From: Carya illinoinensis
Lineage: Eukaryota; Streptophyta; Magnoliopsida; Fagales; Juglandaceae
Reading direction: 5' to 3'
Assembly: GCF_018687715.1 (NCBI RefSeq)
Contig: NC_056752.1
Span: 52,422,653 to 52,486,652, forward strand
Length of the DNA stretch: 64,000 nt
Positions 36,622 through 47,300 of this stretch are shown here, in pieces. The notes below the pieces were generated by a model. That model had not been told where the DNA came from. It searched no databases and saw nothing but the letters and a program-made list of their open reading frames with translations. A program made the translations under genes and the position numbers. How positions within the stretch are numbered: position 1 is the first letter of the stretch; the number at the start of each line of letters is the position of its first letter.

Positions 36622-37691
36622 GGTTGACGGAGAGGGTCACACGCGTGGTGTCAAAGTCTGAGAGGTTAGTTTTGCCCTAAGTTTTCTCGCTGGCCTCGGT
36701 TTTTATTTTTTATTTTTATTTTTTTTTAAGACGGGATTTGTTTGAGGTCCTTGCGGGTTGGAGAAACTATGTTTTGAGTTGAGTTTTGGGTAGTTTTAAA
36801 GATTAGTTGGAAATGCAGGGGTTAAAGGAAAGATATTAATCCATATAAATCCTGAATTAGCTCTTGATTTTGGTCTTTTATAATTCGCTATTCGCGCAGA
36901 TTTTAAAGAGACAGAATATTTAATATTTAATATAAATTAAATCTTTTTTTAAAGGAAAGCTCAACTTTTGATTCCATAAAATACACCTACGAAGAAAATA
37001 AAATTATTTATAACTATATAAAAAAATTAATTTTTTTAGTAGGTCTTTTTTTTTTTTAAAAAAAAAGAATACATATGATTTGTACATTAGAAGACTACAT
37101 CTAATATTATTGGTACATAAATATAGAATAATACTACTTCTTTTTTTTTTTTTTTTAATAATACCTCTTCTTCATTCAAATCATAACAGGATGAATACAA
37201 TGAAGAATTTCCTCTAAAGTAATGCTCTCCTCAGAGAGTTTCAAAGCATCCCGTGCAAGATTATGAGCAAATGAATTACAAGATCTAGGAATAATACTAC
37301 TTAATCATTAAAAATTTATTGATTAGATGATTTTTTTGATGTGACACCATCATGTGATATCACTTATTAAAAAATATAAATATAAAAGTAATATAAAAAA
37401 TTTAAGAGAATTAAAATAAATGTAATATGTAGAAATGATGAGTATAATTTTTTTTTTATAATTTTAGAAAAACTTTTATTTATTATAATGTACTAAACAA
37501 AATAAAGAAAGAAGTTGAGAAAAGAAATGAAAAGAAACGAAAAGAAAGAGATAAATGTAAAATTGTAAGACATGCTACCCAACACTTCTCATCCACGAGA
37601 ATATTCAAAATGGTAGCATTGCCAACGTTTTCTGATCCACGAGAAAATGCAATAGGAGCTGGTGGCTGCCCGGCTGGTGCGCTATAACGTT

Positions 37692-37729
<38 letters not shown>

Positions 37730-37742
37730 TCCAGCGCCCAAT
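36622..37742. other. Divergent promoter region between FRS and hydrolase genes
   Basis: The two genes start in opposite directions about 1.1 kb apart. The centre is AT-rich with long T-runs (36716-36727, 37140-37156). 37155-37290 reads like degraded retroelement 3' sequence. A CT tract ends just before the hydrolase start. No separate gene is seen. Confidence 0.5.
37696..37731 (+). repeat. CT microsatellite directly before the hydrolase start codon
   Basis: About 15 CT units followed by CCCTCTCC, ending roughly 12 bases before ATG at 37743, so in the 5' UTR. Confidence 0.9.
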
Positions 37743-40700
37743 ATGGCTTGGACCCTCCTCTCTTCCCCTCTCAACCTCCCACTCTCTCACTCCGCCATCA
37801 TTGCCAAGACCAGCTCCAACAGACTGTGGAGCAGCACTGGAAGAAGTAGAGCAACGCCACCACCAACAAGAATAACTATCAGAGCCAATTCTGCAGAGCA
37901 AGACCAAGCCGAAGCCAATGACAAAGACAAAGACGCGCCGGCTTTCAATCCCTTCGGCTTTGTAACGGACAACCCATCTAGCCGCAGTGCCATCCAGCTC
38001 CCGGAGAGCCCTGCTGAGGACGGCAACGTCGGACAAATGATTTATGTAAGTTCAATGAGCTGGTGATGTTAGTTCAAATTTGTTATCATCCATTATTCAT
38101 TTGGTTTAAGAGAGTATGTTCGTTGAGTTCATGGAGTTGTATACTCATTTCCAAGCTCTTATCAGTTAGCAAATTCTTTAATTTGAGGGCTTTGTGGGAG
38201 GCCTCCTCAGGCTTAGAAAATCTTATTTCTGTTAAGTGATCTATTTCTTGGATCCTGTGAAATCCATTCCCGAAGTACCTTTTAATAGTTCAATGAAAAT
38301 ACCCAAAATTCAGAACGATTCAGTCATGGAAAATGGTTAGTTTTTCGATCTTCTTTTGGGTTTCCATCAGATTAATATTCTAATGCAGTAATTGTATACG
38401 GTACTCCCAATAATATTAGCTTCTTAGTAAAGAAATGGCTAATCCAGATTTACTGCTCTTTCACTTTATAATCTAACGGTCTGTGATTTGTTGAAGGTTC
38501 TTAATACATGCTATATTCATTGCTATCTTGCAACTCTCTTGTTTTCCACTTTAGAGGATAGAAGACAAGGGAAGGGAATATGGCTCATCCATCAAGTCTG
38601 GGAAGTTTAGATGGTTTGTGAGGGAAACTGGTAAAATTATCTGCAGCCGCATTAGTTCCCTTTTTTTTTTTTCAACTTAGAATTTTGAAAAGTTTATTCT
38701 ATCCTTGCAGGATTGTCTAAGGGTCGACGTGGAACAATCGTCTTCCTTCATGGGGCTCCAACGCAATCTTACAGCTATCGAGTCGTCATGTCTCAGGTTG
38801 CCTTGCCAAATTTTGTTGTTGATGCTAAATATACGTTCACTTCTTATCAGATTACCTACTCTTACTTTCCTGCTTCTTCCAGAAACATTGGGATTTAAAA
38901 AGCTCTCGTCCAAAGAAAGGATTTAACTCTAATACATCCCTATAGTTTGGAAATTGGCCTTCCAGCTTGTCAAAAGATGGTATACTATTAGCCAGAGACC
39001 TGCAATCTGGCCTCCATTTCTGTTTTGCTTGGTTTACTTTCATTGCTGCTTTATATCAGCAACAAAAGAAATCATATAAGAGGTCATCCACACTTCATTT
39101 TTCCGACCATCTACGTACCTTTGTATGTCTGAATTGACCATGTCTCAAAATGTTTTTCTGTCCTTTCACTTGGCCCATTCATTTGTTGTGATTGTGCCTC
39201 TCTCAGCTGTCCTCAACCGATTTGATCTTGTGTATTGCTTTAAGAGATATTTATCTTTGCTTTCATCCTGCATAGATGTCAGATTTTGGGTTCCGCTGTA
39301 TCGCACCTGATTGGATAGGATTTGGGTTCAGTGACAAGCCACAGCCAGGATATGGTTTTGATTACACAGGTTTAAATATTTTGTCAATAAAGCATTTATA
39401 ACATGTTTTCTTCCTCAATAAGCTCATATTTCTAAATGTGGATGTTTCCACTTTTACAGAAAAGGAGTTCCATGAGGAATTTGATAGATTACTTGATGTG
39501 TTGGGGGTCGAATCTCCTTTCTTTCTCGTTGTTCAGGTTTGAACATACTTGTGGGGGAAAAACTATAAGATTGTTATTTGTGGTAAAACTATCTAAAATC
39601 CTTCAACAGAATTGACTATATTACATTATTTTGTTTGACAACTTCCAAGGCATCCTAAATTTGCAATGGGATATGAACGTTGGAAAGAGTTAAGTAAAAG
39701 TATAATCATGTTAGAACTACATTAATGCTAAAGTTTGCAGGTGTCTGACATGTCCTCCTCTCACTTTCCCCGTGAAGGGGTTTCTTGTAGGTTCATACGG
39801 GTTGACTTGGGCCTTGAAAAACCCTAGCAAGATAACGAAGCTCGCAATTTTGAACAGTCCATTGACAGTTTCATCTCCCATTCCTGGACTGTTTCAGAAA
39901 CTAAGGTTCAGTAATATGACCCATTAGTGGAATGCTTATATTTCACTCCTAATCTTGCTGAAAGAATTAGCAATTGATGAATGGCTTATATTTGATAATA
40001 ATCTTGCAGCTTATATGTTGTTCAGCCAACATTGAGGCTACATTCAAAATACTGACCTTACAAAGGCTTTAGTGGCATTAGTACTTTACTGCCAATGAGA
40101 TTTGATAATAATCTTGCAGCTTATATGTTGTTCAGCCAACATTGAGGCTACATTCAAAATACTGACCTCACAAAGGCTTTAGTGGTATTAGTACTTTACT
40201 GCCAATGAGATTTGACAATAATCTTGCAGCTTATATGTTTTTCAGCCAACATTGAGGCTACATTCAAAATACTGGCCATACAATGGATTTAGTGCTTTAC
40301 TGCCAACATTTTTAAAAATTGTATCCTTTTATTCGTTTTTTTATCATATTACTAGTAGGACACCACTTAAGTTCGTTTTTTGTCCTTTAACTGCATATTT
40401 TCCCATTTTTTGGTACTCTTCCTGTGGCATATTTCATATATGCAAGGTTTTAACAACTGGTTATGCAAGTGTTTGATGATTTATGAATGCCATGCTTGGG
40501 AAAAATGTTGTTTTTATGATGTAATATTATACACTACTGCCAAATAATAAAAAGAGTAAGTTGATAAGTTATGAGCCTTAAAGTCATAAGAAGATTTATG
40601 TTCTCATTATCATTTTCTTGCTTCTTTCTAGAATTCCTCTCTATGGTGAATTTACATGCCAGAATGCAATTATGGCTGAGCGCTTTATTGAAGCAGGTAG

Positions 40701-43296
40701 CCCGTATGTATCCAAAGTGTTCTAGCTCTTTGATACTACTTCAAACTAAACCTCTGATTGCAGTCAGTAACATCTTCTGTCTCATGTATGTTAGGTCTTT
40801 TAATATTAGAGCTTCAGTGAAGCTTTTGGTCAATTCATCTGGTATTGTCATTTTTGAGTTTCTGGGCTATAGGGTTACTGATCTGGAATATAGCCCACTC
40901 ATGTTTATTTGTGTAGTTTTGTTTAATGATTCCTTGTTTAAAGTGGGAACAATTCCATTTATTAGAAAAATTGAAACAGTATTTCTCATTACTTAATACT
41001 GAAAAGGTTGTTAAGTAGTAAAGGAACAAACTAAATTTTTCTGGGAACAGGAGCATTTCATTCCTTTATTAGATATCCTGTCAAGATTTTAAGGAAACGC
41101 TAATCATCTTCAAGTAAAGCTAATTGTATATATGTGCCAGAGGTGCAGTGGAAACAGTTTCCCTAATTCTTACATTGTAGCATAATAACTACTCTTGATG
41201 CATGCATTGCTCTTACAAAAGAATCTACGCTCTTGGCAGTTATGTCTTGAAGCTGGAAAAGGCTGAAGTGTATCGATTACCATATTTGGCAAGTGGTGGA
41301 CCTGGATTTGGTATGTAATTCATCTCTGCTTTTGACCATTTTTGGACCGGAAAATTCTGGGTATTTAAGTTTTCTGTTTTGGTGTTTCAGCTCTTCTTGA
41401 AGCTGCAAGAAAGATTAATTTCACAGATACCTTAAGCCAAATAGCAGCTGGCTTTGCATCCGAAAGGTATAATGCTCTTGGGGAATTGAATATCTTGACA
41501 TGTGTTTCTTCTTTACGTGCTTATGGCACAGGTTCTTATGGTTTCACATAGAAGTTGTATACATTCTGTAACCTTGATCTTAGAAGTCAAAATCCAGATC
41601 CAGAACATTGTACACCAGACATAAATAAATAGTTTTTAATGCCTAACCATGTCTAACCAGATTAAAAACTAGTTCATATGGTGTGTTAAGAACTATTGTA
41701 ACGCTCCAATAGAAGGCCTAAACCACATGGCCTATAATCCAAAAGTGCTAGTCAATGATATAATCGGAGCCCTATTAGAAGTTTTATAAAAGCAATGTGG
41801 GATCTCATTCGCCACCTATCCTTATTCTTATCATATGAGATATTATAATCTCCCCCTCTTAAATTCCCGACGTCCTCCTCGGGCCTGTCCATTGTAGGTG
41901 GCATGGCTCAAGTCTCACATTTCTGGTTGAGATAGGCTCTGATACCTTTTGTAACACCCCAATAGAAGGCCCAAACCACGTGGCTTATACTCCAAAAAGA
42001 CTAGCCATTTATTGTGCAATGCTAGGACTCATAACATTAAATGGGTTATTTGATGGTGAAAATTTCCAAGTTTTTCTATACCCTTCCTGAAGTTTGATGT
42101 GTTCAACTTTTCATTTGAAGATTAGTTAATGTGTCTCAAAGTTCACTTCTTTACTCGACTCTACACCTTGAGGCGTGCGTCATACTTTGCAAGGGCTTGA
42201 CTGTAATAGAACATGGGTTTGACTAATGAGTAGCATGTCAACTCATAAAACTGAAGGCAAGGAATCTTCTTAATAGATACCATGTACATGCACAGGTTGT
42301 GCCAAAAGCCTGTAGCCTGATTTGCATAACACCCAAGCCTCCAAAATGGAGGTCTTGGGTTCAAGTCCCCCTCCCCAATGTATCAAAAAAAAAAAAAAAA
42401 AATGCACAGGTTGTGCCAATGAGTAGCGTGTCAACTCATAAAACTGAAGGCAAGGAATCTTCTTAATAGATACCATGTACATGCACAGGTTGTGCCAAAA
42501 GCCTGTAGCCTGATTGGCATAACACCCAAGCCTCCAAAATGGAGGTCTTGGGTTCAAGTCCCCCTCCCCAATGTATCCAAAAAAAAAAATGCACAGGTTG
42601 TAGTATTATTATCAAGATTTAGATCCTCTAGAGTTTCTACCTGACCCTTAGAGTTTAGAGTGGAAGAGAGATAGACATATAAAATGGGTCCAACAACATT
42701 TATAGTTACCCTAGTGAATTCCTTGAGCAACATTAAATGCTTAATAAATGTTGTGGGACCCACTTTATGTGTTTATCTATTTCCTACTCTAAGTCCTAGA
42801 CTTTGGACAAGAATGCTCTAGGGGATCTAAATCCATGTTATGATACCCATGGCCATATGCAACATGCATTGCAGGTGGTTTCCTAGCAAACTAATAATTG
42901 TCAATTCTTCCAAAGTTTAACAGGGATGTTTTCGTGCGTTTCATCAATTACATGTATTCACCATTGTTCATTCTACTAAGATACTGTTCAGCTGTCTGCT
43001 AATAAAGTATGAGTTGGTGGATTCTGGCCTTACAGATGGGATAAGCCGATACTTCTTGTTTGGGGGATATCAGACAAGTATTTGCCTCAATCTCTGGCAG
43101 AAGAGTTTCAGAAAGGAAATCCCAATACCATCAAGTTGAAGTTAATAGAAGGTGCTGGTCATATGCCACAGGAGGATTGGTGAGTCACTTTGGTACGGCA
43201 TTCATGTGCAGTTCAACTTCTTTTTCGAAAAGTTGACCTTCATCTTATTTTGACAGGCCTGAGAAAGTTGTCGATGCTCTGAAAGTATTTTTTTGA
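37743..43296 (+). CDS. Plastid-targeted alpha/beta hydrolase, haloalkane-dehalogenase-like
   Basis: Eleven exons joined in phase (388 residues): 37743-38045, 38555-38630, 38711-38796, 39276-39369, 39460-39536, 39778-39905, 40632-40703, 41240-41310, 41391-41466, 43036-43179, 43257-43296. The first exon is Ser/Thr/Arg-rich and acid-poor for about 48 residues, typical of a chloroplast transit peptide. Fold landmarks: FLHGAPTQSYSYR (oxyanion loop), APDWIGFGFSDKP, GAGHMPQEDWP (catalytic-His region) and WGISDKYLPQS (acid region). Where dehalogenases have the nucleophile motif VVQDW, this reads VVQGFLVGSYG, with no canonical G-x-(S/D)-x-G elbow. I recall the same in Arabidopsis At1g52510, so it is probably a family trait. 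The substrate is unknown. Introns 6 and 9 contain tandem duplications and retroposons. Confidence 0.9.
39991..40320 (+). repeat. Three tandem copies of a 110-bp unit in hydrolase intron 6
   Basis: Copies begin at 39991, 40101 and 40211 (TTTGATAATAATCTTGCAGC and variants), exactly 110 bases apart. Copies 1 and 2 are nearly identical; copy 3 has diverged and fades out near 40310. Each contains TCTTGCAG, a strong acceptor-like site, followed about 15 bases later by TTCAG. Confidence 0.95.
41697..42006. repeat. Repeat with direct ends in hydrolase intron 9
   Basis: A block starting TGTAACGCTCCAATAGAAGG at about 41697 recurs in diverged form at about 41950 (TGTAACACCCCAATAGAAGG), about 55 bases each, 252 bases apart. 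The part between contains CCGACGTCCTCCTCGGGCC. I have met this as a dispersed plant repeat, perhaps LTR-derived; its class is not proved here. Confidence 0.6.
42306..42401 (+). mobile_element. Short tRNA-derived SINE, copy 1, with 18-bp target-site duplication
   Basis: GCCTGTAGCCTGATTTGCAT (A-box-like) and GGTCTTGGGTTCAAGTCC (B-box-like) in a body of about 78 bases, then an A-run of about 18. It is flanked by two identical 18-base copies of ATGCACAGGTTGTGCCAA (42288-42305 and 42402-42419), which prove retroposition. It is scarcely longer than a tRNA. Confidence 0.85.
42499..42590 (+). mobile_element. Short tRNA-derived SINE, copy 2 (by duplication)
   Basis: Matches copy 1 with GATTGGCATAAC instead of GATTTGCATAAC and a shorter A-run (about 10). 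It lies in the second unit of the 193-bp tandem duplication, so it arose by duplication and not by a second insertion. Confidence 0.85.
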
Positions 43297-44314
43297 ATCC
43301 AGCTCATGGATCAAAACTATAACCCAAAGATTAGCCTCTAGCAAGTGTTAATATTCAAATTGTACTGCCATTTGGCTGAAGGTAAGACAAGCTTCTCCCC
43401 TGTAAAAATGTCTCGCTCTAAAGTTCTTGTCTTTCCCCTATCATTTTTTATTTACTTCTAAATGAAAACGATGCTGTAGACAAATCAATGTTGTCAACAA
43501 GATAATTCTCAAATTAAAGAGCCCACAAGGCTCCAAGTTTCATTTCAATAGAGTAAAGGTCCAAGACAAGCAAAAAATAGTCCACTCCGTTTGATGGCCT
43601 AAATCTTGCTCAATCGACCAACTGAAGCAAAAATGGTCTGAAGTCTCTGGTCAGCTTCCATCTGCCAATCCGTCGGTTTAAACAAGGCGTTTCAATTGAC
43701 CATCATTTGATCTTGTTATAAATTACAATTTTGCATTTAGCCAATTATTTATTTTTGTAAAGGAAATCCCAACACCCATCTTGTTTGGGGGATATCAGTC
43801 AAGTATTTGAGGTGCGTTAAGGGAGTTTGTAAGGTAATTTGTTGAAGTTCTCTTCAGAGATCAAACATTTCTCCAATTATTTATTTTTATCCTGCATACT
43901 TGAACTTGAAGTTCGCATTTTGAGCTTTTTAATGCAAATATTATTTTTTATGAAAAAGTATTATAAGTAAGAGTTCGTGAATTTCCCAGAATGTATTGTG
44001 CAATTTCTGCAGTTGAACTCAAAGCCAAGATGAAATCTTTGCATTCTGATTAAACTGACCCATTCATGTGAAAGACGGAGCAATATCTTAGGTACAATGG
44101 TGTGCAGCAATGCCATACTTTCATATAACATATAGAAGTGAGTGAATACATACCGGAAGATGATCTTAGAAAGCCACATAATCACGAGTGTCCAAATTTC
44201 TTGACAAAAAAGTTCGAGTACTAACAATTGCTACAGACACAGAATGTGATGGTCATTCCAATCTTACCAAAACAGGTAACAACATGACATCCTTCTACAT
44301 ATCTATAGATATAC
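43297..44314. other. Convergent 3' region between hydrolase and FPG genes
   Basis: Contains both 3' UTRs. 43780-43815 repeats a short piece of hydrolase exon 10 (TTGTTTGGGGGATATCAG then TCAAGTATTTGAGG), perhaps a partial duplication. No further gene is seen. Confidence 0.6.
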
Positions 44315-47300
44315 CTACTTAGCTTTCTTCTCTGCCTTCTTACTTTTTGGGCGGGTTGCCACCTTTTTCTTGGATGTCTTCTCTGTCTTAGCTCGTTTAT
44401 TAGTGGTTGCCCTTTCCATATTCTTCCTTTGAACTCCAGAATCGTCACTATCATTGGCAGCAGCACCACCACCATCAGCATTATCATCATCACTACTCTC
44501 GTTGTCATCATTGTCCTTAGGTTTTGTCTTGACTGTAGGCTTTTCACCTCGACCTCTAGGCTTGGGTCCTTTCTTCAGTTTCTCACTTCCAATAATTTCT
44601 TTTTCATCTGCTGGTTCATCAATATCGTCATCACCATTTCCACCACCTTTTCTCTTAGAAGTTCGCTTTTTTGGTTCACCCAAGGCTTTTGCAGCTTGGT
44701 TTCCAATTAGCTTTTGCAACTCCGGTACATAGGCTGTTGTCTACCGACCAAAACCATGCTCAACATATGAATTCCCAAATTAAAAATAATAACCATAAAA
44801 CGGTCGTGTTTGAGAAAGACATACCCTGCCTCCAGCATTGATAAAATCAATTTTCTTCCCTGTCATAACACAGAATTTCATAATTATTTGCAATTCAATC
44901 CGTCTAAGAAATCCAGCCACACAAATAATCTATATGCAATTTTGTTTAGGAAAATAAATGTAGCAAAGAAAATGAATTGATAATAATTTGAATTTGGCAC
45001 TGGTCTCAAGACATCATCAAATTGGCTAGAAATCCCCAAGAATATGAGATCTAATAGTAATAAAACCTTGACAACCACTGGGTTGAAATGGAAACACTAT
45101 TGCCATGGTTTTGAAGCAGAAATGATCGTGAAAAGGCAAAAAGAAAAATTAGGTTTATAATCTTGCAGTATTTAAAAGCAAAATAATCAGTGACATCAAT
45201 GAAAAACTATCAGGAACATGTGAAAGAGAGAGAAAAACCAAGACTATAATCTCGCAGTATCAAAGAGCAAAGTAAGTAACATCATTGAAAACCTATCATG
45301 ACCAATTGAAAGAATATTTCAGCACATGTGCTACAAGGCGCTAGCTTTAGTTTCTATGGTGTGATCATATACTTTCATCATGAGATGAATGACAAATCAT
45401 ATACTTCCATCATGAGATGAATGACAAATTCACATGATTAAGATAGCAGTCAATGATCGTTGTTTGGAGATAACCATATAAAAAATATTATCCAGGTATC
45501 CAAACAAATTACTGTAGTTCATATAAGATTTCACATGAGACAGGGGAGCAGACCATCAACAGAAGCCTTAGATTTCTTTTCGCGGGAATGAAATATCCAG
45601 TTTTTAGGAAACTGACTACTATCTGCTCCAACTTGAATTGCTTTCTGAATGACCTGTAAAATTAATTCTTGTGTCAAAATGATCACCTATAAAAAGAAGT
45701 ATCTTACCATTAACTTTTCCAGGCCTTTTGCCCCATCGAAAATGAAATAACCACTCAGGAGGAAAGCGACTGCATTCAGCATCAACTCTAACGGCATATT
45801 GAATAACCTACATGTATCGTCCTCTATGTATTCCATGAAGAATGTATGTTCCACATTTTGAAAAAACCAAAATTTAAACAAAATACTCTGAAACAAGGTA
45901 CTATGGCCCACCTCATTTATGCACTTGTGTAAAGTTGCACAGTTTTCTTTGGACAGGCTGGCAGCAATTTGCAGTGGATGGATTCTTGCCTGTGAGGCAA
46001 TAAATTAGACATTAAATCCCTGAATTGACTTGTAGAAAAAAATTTGCGTTGTGAAGAAGCAACCAAAATTTTAATAGTCTCAAAACTTCACCATCAATTG
46101 GTAATATCCCTTGGTTTCCGAGAACAGATCAAAACCTAAGTGATTTTCCCCATAGGAGTACAAACTGAGAACAGGTTGATATGTGTTATGTCAAAACATA
46201 TTCATCTCTAAGGAGTCAAACTACATTCATCAAACTGAAGAAAACATACACAGAAACATCAGTTTTTTTACACGTAGGAAACATCAAACTCAAAAGCACA
46301 AATGGTCACAATGATTTCCAAACTAAATCTACATATTCAAAGCAAAATCATTTGTTGAAAATAAAACTTAAGTGATGTCAGATATAAAGGATGTACTGAC
46401 TTGGTATAGCACTTCATCTGCAATCCAATTGCCAATACCTGCCATGTAACTCTGCAAACATTTAGAAAATAAGAAGAAAAATTACAGAAAGAAATAATAA
46501 TCATTGAAAACATAAAATACTTGCACAGAACTGATAATTCTTGAAAACTGCTAGGATTCAAAACAAACAACTATCGAGGGTTAGGATCCTCCTGTCCTCT
46601 TTTTGCTCAGAAAATAGATATTTTTTATTGGTTTTGTCAGACTCAGCAACTTGAAAAGGAATTGCTCTGCTATGAGAAAACTAATTTTTAAAAAGCAGAC
46701 TGGTCCGAAAACATTAAAACGTAAACCAACAAAGAACCATTTTATGGCTGCTTCCATATCTTGGGCTAAGGACAAGGAACAAAGGATTTACACTCTCTTT
46801 CACCACTTCTATAATTATGATTATATATCACGACTATTATACTCTTTCACCAGTTCTTTTTCAAAAAAATATAAATTATGATTATATATCATATCTATTG
46901 AATACCCCTTGTTCAAACACTGATTGACAGTAGTTCATTAAAGATCCGTGTACCTGCAAATATTCCAGCCTATGTCCCTTGGATAAAGCCTCCCAAAATT
47001 TAACAAGAAGCTAGTAGCATTTCACAGTGGCAGAAAGTGGACGTCGGCGTCTAAACTCGACCAAGTCTCAACCCAACTATTTGGGATCAGCTACATGATC
47101 TCATAATGCCATTCTACATTGTTAGGGAAATTTTTCTCATTGCTCAGAATACAAATTATATTACTTCAGTGGGTGTCAGGGTGTCAGCTAGGAGTTGCCT
47201 CAATTGATAAACTCTCTTGATGCCGTACAAGAGACATGGATTGAACCCAAACCAAGTAAAAGAGTTCAAGGCCTATTCTCAAAAAGATTTTGTTTACCTA

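Larger units (their letters stand above)
42228..42590. repeat. Tandem duplication (193 bp) carrying a short tRNA-like SINE in hydrolase intron 9
   Basis: Unit 1 starts at 42228 and unit 2 at 42421 (GAGTAGC.TGTCAACTCATA). Apart from the length of the A-run and a few bases, the units match. Each contains one copy of the short SINE. Confidence 0.9.

Noticed and set aside
37605..38036. 143-residue minus-strand frame opposite hydrolase exon 1
   Set aside because: It is antisense to a well-supported exon and the CT microsatellite (Arg-Glu run); no family match.
42306..42380. tRNA gene
   Set aside because: Has A- and B-box-like motifs but no cloverleaf that I could build, ends in an A-run and is flanked by an 18-base target duplication: a retroposon.
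44429..44732. Ser/Ile-rich plus-strand frames
   Set aside because: Antisense to the Lys-rich last exon of FPG.
47015..47120. Possible RTE-type LINE end in FPG intron (CCCAACTATTTGGGATCAGC)
   Set aside because: The motif resembles a dispersed plant repeat I have met, but the copy is too short to assign, so not listed as an element.
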